In this document: in pieces, positions 12,801 to 26,140 of the stretch | Position numbering within the stretch: position 1 is the stretch's first letter | How the letters are laid out: each line of letters begins with the position of its first letter | NCBI RefSeq assembly: GCF_016802725.1 | Contig: NC_052667.1 | Coordinates: 21,040,346 to 21,104,345 of the forward strand | Length of the DNA stretch: 64,000 bases | Source of the DNA: Solenopsis invicta | Taxonomy: Eukaryota; Arthropoda; Insecta; Hymenoptera; Formicidae | Direction of reading: 5' to 3' | Notes under the pieces: generated by a model | What the model was told of the DNA's origin: nothing | The model's database searches: none | What the model saw: only the letters and a program-made list of their open reading frames with translations | Position numbers and translations under genes: made by a program

Positions 12801-13530
12801 AACCGTCGAAAGGCAAAAGTATAAACTTCGCGTAGAAACGTAGCGATCAGATTGAAATGAAATCACGATGTCTCGTGTAACCAAGAATATTATGCTCTGG
12901 TGAAAAAGATGGAAGTTACTTTAAGTGCTTAGCAGTCACGCCACGTCGCTAAACAATTCTATTTCGTTCAATCATAGAATAGTAAATCTCGAAGAGCAGC
13001 CTTCCCACTAGGTTGCATAATTCAAGATCGATTTACTGTCGCGAGATGACTGGTATTAGCCACAGGACATAATTCACGGGCACTTCCCCACCAGGATCAT
13101 CAGGCTAGTTAGACATTTCAGCTTAGACTTCTGCTTATATCTATGTCGGACACCTAACAATCTCGCGCACGGTAGACGTCGATCACAGTTTATCGGAGTT
13201 TATCTCTGGAAATGTCCGTGTGATCCGTTTCTGTCAAACATTGTCATCCATAATTATCACACTAAGTTAAAACGATTTATCAGAGTTGTCAATAATTTTG
13301 CTAATGTTATACATTTATTACGATAGCGCGAATATCATAAGCACTAATCTGTGATACGAGAATTTAAAATCTACTTTTATTAAGAGATAGATTGTTTTTC
13401 TACTTATTACTTTCCGAATCTTTTTATGCTTGGGTCTATTGTTCGCGCATGATTAACGCACTCGCATTGTTATCAGATGCGTTATCTCTTTTAATATATT
13501 TCGTTCTTTAAAACGAATCGTCAAATTTCT
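6898..13530. other. Intronic sequence with isolated GC-richer patches
   Basis: Mostly AT-rich. GC-richer unique patches lie at about 7340-7630, 8500-8860 and 11880-12330. A 14-bp unit (ATTAGTATACGTAA) is tandemly repeated near 7098-7125. Nothing codes recognisably. Confidence 0.55.
7690..8450 (+). repeat. Diverged direct duplication (two copies of about 250 bp)
   Basis: Copy A (about 7690-7935) and copy B (about 8190-8450) share the order TATGTGGAAAGAATGGTTTT / TATATGGAAGGAATGATTTT, then GAAATTTAGCT / TAAATTTAGTT, then TAACAAAATTAT and AGATCTGTAT / AGATCTATAT. They are separated by unrelated AT-rich sequence. Either an old segmental duplication or two remnants of one repeat family. Confidence 0.55.
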
Positions 13531-16500
13531 GCTAAACTGCATAATACATTCTGATACGTAAGCAGCTTGCTTTCCTCGCAATTCGAAGATACCGGATTAC
13601 AAATATATGCCGAGAGCGTACATTCGTATTATCGTACATCGAAGGAGGTAGAGGAACGTTGCACAGTTTCGAAAAATCACTTGGCCATATAGATTGCGAG
13701 AACACAGGAAGGCGGGGAAGCGTATTTTCCGCTCGATTTCTTCGCGGCTTTATCGATTCCCTGCCTCCTCTCGCGGAAGAAACACGAGCGCGCATTTGGC
13801 CGTGTTTTAAGAGTTCGTTCAACATTATTTTAATAAGTCTCCCAAATGCCTCGGTTATAACTGAGCGGCGATGGTGGTTTGCGTTTGGCAATGGTTCAAG
13901 ATGGAGACCGTGCTGTTAATGGCGCAAACACCGTGGTAGGTTAGGTAGCGTTATGAATAATGGGGCTCGGCTTTCTCGGTACAGACGTAAATGCAAAAAG
14001 ATGCACGTAGTTGCATAAAAATGCTGTCGGCTCTCGGAGAAACGCGACCGTAAGTCAGGGTATCCTTGGTGCGGTGGGATTCGACGTGAGAAGCGTTTCC
14101 TTGGAAGGTATTACGAATTTTCTGTTGGATGATACAACATATGCATCCCTTATCTGTAGCTTTATATTAAATGCAGTAAGAAAATTGTGTACATGCTGGT
14201 TTAAAATCTACGATAGCCTTGCGTTACTAAATATTAAAATGCTTATAATATTCAACACGTACACACATAGAGGTAAAACAAATTTGATTTAATGACAAAA
14301 GAATTTTATTAGTTCTTGTTATAATATCTTGAAGCAGAGATACGAAACAAAATGATATGGTGGATTATCGTGATATGGTGAAAAATAAATGTGCAAAATT
14401 TTGTTCAATATTTCGTAACGCAATCGGTTAGTCAAATTTTCTGAATATTATTATTGCGAACAAACGTTACTATTCGATGTCCCTCTCCCTCGCTCTCAGC
14501 AAGAAGAGGTTTTGTGGTGTCAGGGATAAAGCCAGCCAATATACACTCAGCAGTCCGTGATTTTGGAGCATGTCTGGCAGCCGCGATAAAAGCCATCTCC
14601 TCTTTATGCGCTGCCGTGTAGATTGTAGCAGAATTTTGTCACCTCCTCGCCAGATTCCACCGGAATTTCCTCTCTCCGTTCTATATCTTTTTCTTCGTCA
14701 TTCGTCGTTCTCCTCCGACATTTCGCTCTACCTTCTGCGCGAAGTGACTCTCAAAGCATTCCTTCCTCCGTCTCTGTCCGTCTTGTCCGCTTTGTCATCC
14801 AGCTCAGCTCGGCGCGCATTCGAGCGAGAGCTTTGACCGCTTCTGGAATTCCCTATAGTTCGCCAACTCGCTAACGGTGTCGGTTGGTCGGTCGGTTATC
14901 GCTTCCTTTTTCCCCGCGTCGATTCTTAATACATTCTAGTCGGAAAAGCGCGGCCACGCAGCCGAACGCGTTTCGCTCGCGTCTGCTCTTTGTGTGCGCA
15001 TGTGTATGATCTTTTCTTTGGGCTAGGTTTATCTAGAGCGTTCCGGTTTTATGTACAACTGGCGGCGAGCCAGCGGGATGCACTCTCTGTTCTAAACGCT
15101 ACCGGTAGAGTGCTTCTGCCTAGGAAACAAAGGCTCTCGCTTTTGGAGGGCGTATTTGTCTTTCGGTGGTGGAGATTCGCGTCATGCCTGAACCTTCCGT
15201 TCGATTATCGGTAACGGACGACTTCTTCCGTTTATATTAAAATAAGTTGTCGTACATGTCTGTCAAAATGAAATTCATGCTTCTTTCCACTTGCAGCGGT
15301 CGTCATCCAAATTTTTCGTCGTGCGTGAAATTCCTTCTGCGCGCAGCCGCGACCATCGTGCCACGACCTGATTTCGCGCTCGCATCTAGGTCGTGCACTT
15401 TAACTTGACGAAGCGGGTTATACCACGAGTTATATGCAGCACCGTTCTACAATTGACAATCACGCTGTACCAGCCAACTAATAAGCATAGATAGTACCCC
15501 TTTCCCGTCCCTGTGCAGTGATTTCAGCCCGTATGGAACTAGAGAAGATCGCGTTTATGCCTTTCTACGATTGTTTAAGTAGTGATAGTAATGCATAATT
15601 GGCCAGGTCAAACGAGGAAGAGACGTGTGTTTATTTCAGAAGGCACATTGTTCTAAAGTCGTACGACTGGCAAACTATAGTTGATATAATTGAGGTATAA
15701 ACATCAAAATTTCGTTTGTCTTACGGTACTGCTCGTGACGTCTATGGAGATTATTCCGCGTTGATACGGATTGTCTCCGTCGAGATTTGATCTCCTTGTG
15801 ATCCGAGACCGCGAGCGCTTTGTGAGGAATGGAAGACATGATTAGACTACGTAGCTCTGCAAGAGATCTAGGGATGATGATCCGCGTGTTGAAACTACGT
15901 TAGGAGAAAGAGCCTTGGTATCGTCCAATTCCTGACGTATGCAACCACCTTGATGGATCCACCCTTTGCGCTTCAACCAGGTGACTGCCTGGGGTCGCGT
16001 ATGCGCAAAGCCCTTACCCGAATTGGGTAACCATCTCGTATGTAGGTGGCGAGGGTTTCGTAAATTATGAGCGTTTCATACGTGACGTCAACGACCAGTA
16101 GCGATGTCTGGAATGCTAATGCGTCATGAAATTAGAAAACCGCAAATCTTTGAAATTTTTAAAAATTATCATTACTTTGTTTTAAGACGTTGCTTTGTAA
16201 TCTTAAAAAAATTTTTTTCTGAGAGTTTCAATTATTCGTGTTTATTTGCATCGTGTAGATTTGAGATTATTGGAGAGCTATGTTTCTTCACGCATGAAAG
16301 CTCACAGAGATATGAGTTTGGTACTTCCATATCTAATGGTCGAATAAACGATCGATACGCGCCTCGATAAGCGAGTCGGAAACGAACGATAGTGGCTCGA
16401 CGGCTCTGTCTGCTGGTATCGATACGCGCCGGGATTTAACATCGAGTCCGAACGACCAAAATTCGTCCTTGCCTGGACCCAGCATCGGTTAGGATTTCCG

Positions 16501-16640
16501 CGCGTAATACATCAACCTTTATTATGCCGGCGCCGAATGTCCATCGGTTATGTCAGCGCCGTGGCTGATGTCGTCCGTGAAAAGTTTTATTTTCCACCGC
16601 GCGTCGTATTCCATGTTTTTTCCTCTCTCGCTTCGCTCGA
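13531..16640. promoter_or_regulatory. Extended GC/CpG-rich block, candidate regulatory or alternative-promoter region
   Basis: About 3 kb of unique, GC-richer sequence between AT-rich flanks, with the densest part at 14470-15480. It has several short open frames, but none looks like a signal-peptide exon ending in phase 1 at a good donor. I cannot tell an enhancer cluster from an internal promoter by sequence alone. Confidence 0.25.
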
Positions 16641-17110
16641 TCGAACGTATCTGTTTTCACATAGAAATGAAGTTATGAACCATATTATAAGTCATCGAGG
16701 CGATGTAACGTAATAGCGGCATTTGATTTTCTTCTTCTGTTACTTGATTTTCTATTGCACGGGAATTGCGTCTATCAATTTTTATGCGAAACTCATTTGT
16801 TGCATTGAATGCGATCAAAAGGCAAGCTTGCACATTTTTGCAAATATTTATTAAGAATTTAAAACGAGATATAAAGCCTGATAATGGAGATATATAACAT
16901 AATTTTTCGAGAATTAAACGACAGGATTATTAATAGATGAAATTATAATTTATTTTTTGCTTAAAGATAATTGAGTATAAAATGCATTCTAGAAAACATT
17001 CTCTCTGATTTCTATGAGCATCTTAGTGGTCATATTTATCTATTATCAGCTTAACAATAACCTGCAACAATAGTTAAATTTGCATAAAAAAATTTTGCAT
17101 TCAGGAATAC

Positions 17111-17568
17111 TACACCGAGAGAAACATTTTTTTTAAACCATATATTTTGATACAAGCATTTGTTTGTTCTGTTTAAGTAAAAATATTTACGTTTGCTTTT
17201 AAATATAATAATTTACGCAATTTTACTTTTCAGTAAATAAACATACCTTATGTACATAATTTTATATTATTGCCTTTTTTACATTTAAATAATTTTACAA
17301 ATAATCTAATAATATTATTGAACTTAATTAAATTGTTTTTTTAGATTAAAAATTTGATTATTTTGAATATAAAAATAATCTAACGGTAAATATTAAAAAA
17401 AAAATTCTTGATGAAAAATTATTTCTTTATTTTACTTATACATAAATATTTTAATTAAGAAATTTTTAATCTGATTGCAAATTAAAAAGAAGTAATTATG
17501 ACTCACAAAGAGTAAATAAATTTTTTGTGTTAAGTACAATTTTTTTGAGGTTCTTTTTTTGCAGTGTA
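17111..17568. mobile_element. Possible older TA-flanked inverted-repeat element
   Basis: TACACCGAGAGAAAC at 17111 and TTCTTTTTTTGCAGTGTA at 17551-17568 resemble the TACACTGAGAAA-type ends of the clearer MITE at 6655-6897. The interior is very AT-rich with only partial inverted similarity. The call rests on short ends alone. Confidence 0.3.
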
Positions 17569-17826
17569 TTGTTCATATTTCTGCAGATCCGACTAATATT
17601 TTTTTTTCTTTGCCAATAGTAAAGTTGTTCTCGTATTTGCTATCTTCATTTTATTATAATTGATTTTTGATAGAACAATTGGGGACTCAAATCAGCCAAT
17701 TTCTCAAATTCGCGTGCGACTTGTAGGGATTTATGGTGAAACGCCTATCCGTAGTTTAGTGAACTTCGTCAATATATCGTCGCGTACTATGTAGTCTACG
17801 CGGAAGTGCCATACATGCTGAGCACT

Positions 17827-17880
17827 ACGCTTTGTCGTCGTCGTCGCCGTCGTCGCCGCCACCGTCGTCTTCGTCGTATT
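17827..17880 (+). repeat. GTC/GCC triplet-rich tract
   Basis: Imperfect CGTCGTCGTCGCCG-type triplets. On the minus strand they read as Thr-rich peptide, which I treat as low complexity. Confidence 0.8.
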
Positions 17881-18599
17881 AGCTGTGCACGAGCGACCAT
17901 AAGCAGACCGCACACATAAGAGCACTGCGAACGAAACGAAGCAAGTCGGCGGTCGCCTTTCGCTGTCGTTCCCCGGTAACCCGTTTAATTTCCTGAGTTA
18001 ATGCGTGACTGACTGCTGCAAGCATCGCGCGCGAGGATCGCGATTACAATTGCGTTTCGCCGTAATACATCTCGCAGTCGTTGCGTCTCTTCCGCAGGGA
18101 GTTATAGCCGACCAGTTTCAAAAAAGGCAGATTCTTTGCAGAATCATTGACATTGTTTTGAATAATCTGAAAATGATAGAATTTCTCTCTTCAAACTAAA
18201 TAAGTAGTAAATTAATAAATTGACGTTACATTTTAAGATGTTTATTCGCGTATCTGGTGTGGTCATATATTATAAATTCACAATCAAAGAAGAGACAAAG
18301 AGCTACTGCATAAACACTCTAAATCCAAGTGTGTAAAAATTACAATTACTTGAATTTAGAATGTATTGGCACAGGACTTTAATTGGTAGGTTTAATATAT
18401 TGTATTATCGCTCATGTTCTATACTATGAACAAATATCTATAAAAGTAATTATGTAGATTAATTAGGTACATGGACATTATTCGCAACTCTATTCTTTGG
18501 TCATTCTTGTGATCGTTTTGTCTCAGTAACATCTCAATATTTAACGCTTGCTTATCGTTGGCACTCGAGTAAGACTTTTATTCTGCGGGATAACTGTGC

Positions 18600-18638
18600 G
18601 AGAGAGAGAGAGAGAGAGAAGGGGGGGAGAGAGAGAGC

Positions 18639-18670
<32 letters not shown>
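18600..18670 (+). repeat. (GA)n array with G7 interruption
   Basis: GA repeats at 18600-18619, a seven-G run at 18621-18627, then further GA repeats broken by single C and A changes up to 18670. Confidence 0.95.
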
Positions 18671-19300
18671 TTATTCATGCCGTAACGTCACCGCAGGGTT
18701 ATCTACGGTGTAGCGATGGTGGTCGGTGAACCGAAGGCGGGTATGTTTTATGCAAGCGATTGATTTTAGCTTTGCATTACGGGGACACTGTGGGAGAAAA
18801 GCCGGGGAAGAACGATAGGAGGCGAGTCCATTGTGGAACTGGCGAGAATTGGACGGATAAAGCGAAAAAAAGCAGAGGGTTCGAAGATGCACTCTGAAAA
18901 AAAAAATCTATCAGAGTGATTTGTATCCCGTATGAAATTGATATTATCATTCTCTCGTTTATATTAAATATAAGTTAAATTTAATTTAAATTATACTCGT
19001 TCTTACTAATTCTTATAATTCATCCATTTTGATAATCATCACTTTATGTATAATACATTTGCATTTGCTGTCAGCAGACATCTCTTTATTATGCATCTAG
19101 TCTTTACTTTATTCAGGTGACAGATACGATATATCCTAATTTAAGGAGAAACGTATTTAACACCATTAGTGTCACGAGAATAAACTACGGGCTTCGACGT
19201 AATTTACAATTACGCAAACAGATTTCTCCGCTTTCGATTTCTGGGCAACAAACTTACGAGAGTCCGGGCGTAACTTTTTCGCTGTACATACGTAATTAAA

Positions 19301-22300
19301 TGCTCGCTCGGTAACAAGCTCTCGTTGTTTTTGATAATGCTAAAGACCGAGATAATTAGTACAACACGTATAACGAGCTCCGGTTGCGCGACGAATGGCG
19401 TCTTGCTTCGCGGACTCGCGTAGTCCTGGTTGGCCGGCGGCCAAGCTTAACTAGGGTAAGAAGCGGGTTCTGCGTCATCCGGAGCACCGAGACTCTTCTC
19501 TTTGCGACATCTGCACGTTTCGCTTTTCACCCCCGGAAACCTAACACGCAGCGAGCCATTGTGTCTGCGTCATCTCTCTGAAAGTGTTCGACGAGAGGCA
19601 GGCGTAAAAACGAGCGTAGACTCGGTCGACTATTAAATCCGATAAGGGAATCCGATAGGGATTATGATGACACATTTTACGCGATTAACTCTGGATAATA
19701 CAATTGTTGGATTTATTATATATTACAATAACTTATGGAGTTATCGAATATCATATATAAAAAAATTATAGGTCAAAGATAAAAGATTAACGTGATGAAG
19801 TTAAATGGTGGTAGCCAAGTGAAGAAAGTAAATAATACGACTCTTGTATTAATTTAAAAATTAAATTCGCTAAATCTTTTATTACGCTAATTAAATTCGA
19901 TGCGTGCCTGATGAGTGATTAATTAAATATAGATCGATGTAAAATCGAAACATATATTTTTTACGTGTAAAAAATACATCTCGCTCGATCGTGAATAAAC
20001 TCAAGGATCAACTCGGTCCTGTTTCGTGAATTTTATTATTTATCGATGAGATAAAACCAGATATGTTCTTTTTACGAGGGTACGAGGGTGCACCTCGTGA
20101 ACAGGGGCAAGGTGTGCCTTAAAACGTCGAGAAACACTACTTTAGCACTTTCGACGATAGCTCATCGGAGCCAATAGTTCTCGCGACGCATTTCGCGACG
20201 GTTTTCTGGGATTGCCGAACAAGAAGGGAAGACGGAAGCTCCACCATCAATTAATCAGACGTCGGTGCGGTGTTTGTGCGCCTATCTGCCGACGGCCTCG
20301 TTGGGATTTGCACTTGAATGCCCATGAATAATCATACGAGGGCATGATCGATCGCCCGTGAATCAGACACGACGACGGCTTCCGTCGTCGTTCCGATTCA
20401 TCGCCGATTTGACATGACGGCGTCTCTGTCCACGATGGTGCATCGATCCCTCCCCCCTGTACGTTGTAAAGAGTGGGAATGCATCATTTTTCCGATTTTC
20501 TAGTCCCGCCGTTACATACGCGGTCCGTGCCTTTCGTTATTGATGTAACGTATCAATTCGATTTCCATAATTGAATATCATCTACTTGAAATTGCATTCA
20601 TAGGTTTCACCAACAGTTCTTTATAATTGACACGCACTACTTTACCAACGACAAAATCAGTGGTTACTGCGAACTCATTAAGAAATAATAACTTCTTAAT
20701 ATTTATTTATTTTATTAGGAAATGTTTTAAAAATAATGGCTATTGACTTGATTCTTGGGAAATAATTGTGTTTTTATCTGAAGATTTTAAATTTTATTGT
20801 AAATATTAGATTTAACTTTTCAATTCTCCGTAATTAAATATCTCCGTTGTAAATATTAATTAACGGGTATACTCATAAAGAAATGAACTACTTGATATTC
20901 ATTTATTATCAGAGAATCTTTACAAAATAACGACGAGATGATTCTTGAGAAATAATTGCGTTGTTACCTGAAGATTTTCGCGTTTACTCTCTTAGCTACG
21001 TTATTACTTATTGAGAGACTGGATTTATCGTCACTTTTGCTGAAATTTCGCGCGGGACACGTCACATTATATATTGTACCGAGAATCTTGTTACGTGACG
21101 AAATTGCGATCCGGAATTGTTCTTTTACTTACTTTACAGCCTGCCACGCATGTTTGTTCGTACTTTTCTCATGTCACACGAACGGAAAGTCGGCGAGCCC
21201 CGGCAAATTGAATTACTTCGCGTTTACTCAGGCGTCTCGGCAAACTTCTTGAGGAGGAGGTGAAAGTCTTTTCTCCGTTCTACGTGAGTTTTCTCGTTCG
21301 CGCGCCCCCTTGGCGTTTAGCGTCACGGCATTTTTAATGATCGTGCGGTAGAACGAAAGTAAACTACGACGAGTAAATGGCACGATTCTCGTATATTCGA
21401 ACCGTGCGTGTGCGTGAACGCACCTTGTAAATTATCGAAAGCTCCGTCCCTCTTAAAACCGCTTCCCCTTCGCTCGTATTTCACGATACAATTAGTCAAA
21501 GGCAATGTTGACTTCGCGTTTAATTTCAGACGTTCGCGTGTCTGTGTGTTTAATGAACGATCAGAATTAATCGACGCTTGAATATCTGGTCACGTTGGTT
21601 TAATTGAAGGATCATTCTGCCACCGAATAACAAAGAGCTCTGCGTTTCACGGATTGAGAATTGGAAACTTCTTTGCTTCTCTGCCCATATCATCATGCGA
21701 TACCCGCGTGAAATACGAGACATGTCATAATTCCTCTATCGCGTTAATTATTTACGGCACATTTTGTATTAATTTTCTAAAAATTCTTTAAAATCGTTGA
21801 ACATTATTTAAAGGATTTTTTAAAAATAGCTCTTCAATTAAACGTTTTTCCAGATAATTTCTATATAATTAAAAAAAAATCATAGTCGTCAAAAAAATGT
21901 ATGAGCGCTTCCTTTGTTGTTTAGAAAGTCAAAGTTCAAATTTGAATTTATTTCTTTATTATTCAATGTGGCTTTATGAAATTCGTGAAGTTTGATCATT
22001 GATTCGAAAAATCGGTGATACGTACAAGTATATCTGCAAGCATTGAACGGCATCGAGAGAAATGTTCGTTCTCCCTGTCAGATTTTTCAGAAAATGTAGC
22101 ACGTGAGATAGAACGAGCGAGCGTACGAGCGTGGATGCCAATCGCGTGGGACTCGAAATGTCGACGTCGACTAAACTTCTCGACAATAGGGACCAGCGAG
22201 TGAAATGGAAAATTTTGAAGATCGCGACACGTCGATGCTTGACGTTCCTCTGTATCGAAGTGTCGTCGGAATGTGACCCGATTCTCGGGACGCGCTTGAC

Positions 22301-23260
22301 ACACTTCCGTTGCCAATCCCGCGCTTCGTCGCCTTTACGCGAACTTCATCGGGCAGATCGTTCGATCTTCATGCGAGCTTTCGTGCGAGACGGGAACATG
22401 ACGAAGTGGTTTCACCCCGGAAAATTCGCAAGCTCGTGTCGGAAACGCTACAGTCGGATATTTACTGTCAGCTGTCGCGGGCGCCTAGCCATGACATCGA
22501 AATAGTACGAAAGCGTGAAGGTATGCATTTAGAAAAGCACACACAAAGGACGGACGACATCTGCATTGACGTCTCAAAGCTGAATCTTTCCCTTGAACTT
22601 GCATGATTTTATCGCACAGCTGATAACAACGTATTATCAATATATTGAGAATACTAATTGTCGGTAGATGAAAGAGAGAAAACTTTTAGTGGGAAGAGGA
22701 ATTCTCTCTCCTGGAGGCTTGATCTGAACAACATTGTCGTTGTCGAATGTGGCTAATAAAATAACTTGGGATCGGAACGAATGCTAACAATAAGAGAAAT
22801 ATGAAAGATGAAGTAAAGAGAACTAACAGTAAGTCTACAAAAATTGTGACAGAAAAGCAAACAAGGGATATAGGTACGGAGGAAGCAAAGTTATGTTTGT
22901 GCGCGGTTATGGTTGAACGAGCACATCCTATGAAATGTGATGGTTCTGCTCGTCCGTCATTGTTACCGGGTTAATTAAGGAGCGCCGTGATCCTTGGAAA
23001 TCCCGAATTACCGGAAGATTGCGGAAGTATTTCCCAATTAGTCGGCGTGTGTAAAGAGGCGTGTCGGGAAAGAATTATCACGAACGTGGCATCATCCCTC
23101 CGCGCCGGTGAAATTTCGCGGAAAACGATGTCGGCTACTCTCGACCGTCTGGCAAAGTACAATGCCGAGTTGTATTACATTCGACCTAGCGGATTGTTTG
23201 ACGAATCAAGAAAGTTTAGAGCGAAATTAAGGTGGGCCGCGTAAAATCTCCGTTTCTAAT
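19301..23260. other. Alternating GC-rich and AT-rich intron
   Basis: GC-richer unique blocks at 19300-19620, 20060-20560, 21000-21700 and 22010-22620, separated by AT-rich spacers. Overlapping short frames at 22.0-22.6 kb on both strands follow composition and show no domain. Confidence 0.5.
20369..20391. repeat. 10-bp GC-rich hairpin
   Basis: ACGACGACGG at 20369-20378 pairs with CCGTCGTCGT at 20382-20391 around a CTT loop. Confidence 0.8.
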
Positions 23261-23493
23261 TAAAACTTTTGATATTGTGCCAAGTTGTCGTATTGATAGT
23301 AAGAGCATTATCGTAGGCAAGAACTCAGTCGTTAATTTACTTTAAAAGTGATATAACAAACGAAGGGAGAGTTGGATGGATGGAAGATACGAACATTGTG
23401 TTCCAAGTTAAAAAATTTGTGAACATTCAGAAAACGATGGTTGCTCAATTTTTTTTACGTAAGAGTTAATGGTTGCTTTATGGATTATATTCG

Positions 23494-23541
23494 TTCATAT
23501 TTTAGAGACATATCGATAGAGATATGTCTCTAAAATATGAA
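23494..23541. repeat. Perfect 21-bp inverted repeat with 6-nt loop
   Basis: The left arm 23494-23514 (starts TTCATATTTTAG, ends ACATATC) is exactly complementary to the right arm 23521-23541, with the loop GATAGA between. Every base of the stem pairs. It could extrude as a cruciform in DNA or fold as a hairpin in the intron RNA. The stem is shorter than a usual pre-miRNA. Confidence 0.9.
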
Positions 23542-26094
23542 TTATAAAATATCCTATACATAAAAAAAACCAGGATATCTATATTCACCGTTAGTGCTTG
23601 ATAAAAATTAAAGAGAGAAATTGGTTTAGCCCTCTGATAGGAGTTTCAATATTGGAATATCCAATATTATCGACATTACTTTCTGAACATTACATTCTCA
23701 TATTTTACATTTTTAACAGCACATTTTAACGTTAACGAATACTTTGTATTAGAGATAAATAATATAATTGATATTGAGTGAATTAAGATTAACTTAAAAA
23801 TAAATTAAGAGCACATTAAAAAATTAGAACAGTTTTATTTTTAGATATATTTTTGCAGATATACATGAATTTAAAAAAATATGTGTACATAGCACATATT
23901 TTTCGTTTTTATGCGACAGTTTAAAGAATTTGTCCGAGGAGCTTAAATCGATAAAGAAATCTGAATTTGTTTTAATGTTTGATAAGTAGAAATTAGCGAT
24001 TTAAATCCTGGTTTAATTTTAGGGATTAGAGATCGGTGTTTTCGGACTTGTTAGAAACTTTATTGCTGCTACAGTGTAGGTATAACGTTTTTTTTTGTTA
24101 TTCTATTCAACATGGCCCACGCTATTGTTTCTAAAACCTAACTTCGATAATACTGTACATAGTCGGTTCTGGAAGCTGGGCTGAAGCGAAACGACTCTAA
24201 CTACTGGCCAACTACCGTTTCTACTATACTAATATCATTGGCGTATGCGCGTGTCTCTATCGCTGCAACCTGTTGTTTTCAAGCTTGGCGAACTTTATAA
24301 TGGTGGCATATTCCTCGCATGTTTCTGCGTAAATGTCCAACGCGGGATTAGATTCGAGTATATGCAGGCGAAAGGCAAAGCAGTGACTAAGCAGTTAAAT
24401 TAGAAATTTCGTAATCGTCGCAATTGGTTTTGACATATGTGGGTTCCAGTTCTAATTATGAAAACGAATAGATATTTTAATGAGTAAATATTCCTTTTCA
24501 AGAGCATTTATTTAAAGAAACATTAAGATCTATTATATTTTATTAATATTTTATATAATTTGATTTTAAAACTATATATTTTGACTTATACATTTTGCGA
24601 AAGAAAAAATGCTAAAGAAAATTTTGAAATTTGTGACTTGCTAATTAATTTTCTTTTGAATTGTTACATCTAATTATTGCGATATTTGACTTTCTAGAAA
24701 TTTACGGTCTTTCCTTATTATCTCTAATATTCTTATATGTGATCATCATCATACATACACATCATGCACGCAAATAGTTGCTGTAGCAATTTATATTTCG
24801 AAAGTACAAGTCGCGCGTTACTAATCGGAGTAGTTTATACGTGCGCTTGGTCCGACGTAAGAGGTACCTTAGAGTTACCATGCTTAACTGATTCGGAGGA
24901 AAGCGACTCTCAAATGGCACCGAAGTGAATAACAATTAACAAGCCAGGTGCGCCCAACTGACTTCTATGCGAAGCTCCTATTTGCAGACCGTACGAAGAT
25001 ACGTTTAGCTCGTGCCATTTCACGTGGCGCCTTCATTTCCATGTGCAAATAATATTTCGAGCCAATTTCCACGGCGGGAAAGGGGCTCTAGTTGGTGCAA
25101 ATATCTACGCGCATCGATCCATTTCGAAAAGGAAGAGGGATGGAGGGGAGGAGGTGCGGAACGTTACACGAACGACTCGCAATCATTCGACTCTGTCGTT
25201 TCGCATCAGTTTTTTAATTAATGTTTGAATGATTGGTTTTTGATCTATTTTTTTAAATTTATGAGTAATTATATAAAAAAATTTGTGAAGGTTTGGTAAG
25301 CTTGGATTCGAGCTTTTTGTGAAAGACCTAATTATAAAATAATCAAGCAACGCAGTAGCGCTCGCGACGCCATTATAGAATTATTTGGTATTATTAAAAA
25401 GTTTTAATAAAGTAGGCAACTAATTTATAACATTATTCTATTGTTTATTGCGTTAAAACGAATTTAATTAAAATGAGCAGTTTTTTAAACGTTAAAAAAG
25501 AATACTGTTACTATGTTCTGCTCATGAAAAGTTTCTAATAAAAATCTATATTTTTTATTTTATGTATTAGTAATTACGTACATTTTGATAAATAATTTAC
25601 AGAAATTTGAAAATTGCATAGAAGTATTGCGTTTGCTAATTTCCACTATGAAAATATTGTCTCGAGCTTTATCTGAGGACGTGCTTCTGAAGTTCGAAAT
25701 CTTATTGTATATTAAGCTGCTTGGAGTTACAAGATTGATGCATTCTCGGCAAACTTAGAAGCGTCTAATTCAAGCTTACTGCTAGTTTGTCAAAGTTACA
25801 ACTCACCTTTGTCACTTAACATGAAACTATTTCCGCAAGATAATAAGCACAGATGTAGGTCGATAGTTTGCCGAGACCGAATACATAAGTTCGTCGTGCT
25901 CTTTTCTCTTTTTCCTTCCAAATACAAGGTACCTTTTCCGCTGGGCGAGATCGTACCTCTATCCGACACGTCCTTTCCTTACACGAGTTTTATTACACCC
26001 TAGTGCACACGCATTCGCCGATGTACTTGATTTACGTTCCGTTTCCACGAGAATTCTCACTGCAAACGGTTTGTCTGAGACTAGCCGTCTGGTG

Positions 26095-26140
<46 letters not shown>

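Larger units (their letters stand above)
16641..19300. other. AT-rich intron around a possible MITE and a GA array
   Basis: Apart from the repeats listed, contains a GC-richer patch at 17690-18120 and an 8-bp hairpin (CACTCTGA ... TCAGAGTG) at 18890-18918. No gene seen. Confidence 0.55.

Noticed and set aside
15946..15974. CAACCAG fused to GTGACT
   Set aside because: Donor off-consensus at +5, interrupted pyrimidine tract.
19100..19122. Pyrimidine-rich acceptor TTTACTTTATTCAG fused to GTGACA
   Set aside because: Acceptor half is good, but the donor lacks the +5 G and no clear branch consensus was seen, so not called as a ratchet site.
25801..25808. Antisense AGGTGAGT
   Set aside because: Wrong strand for kuz and no pyrimidine tract or branch motif next to it; useful only as a background example.
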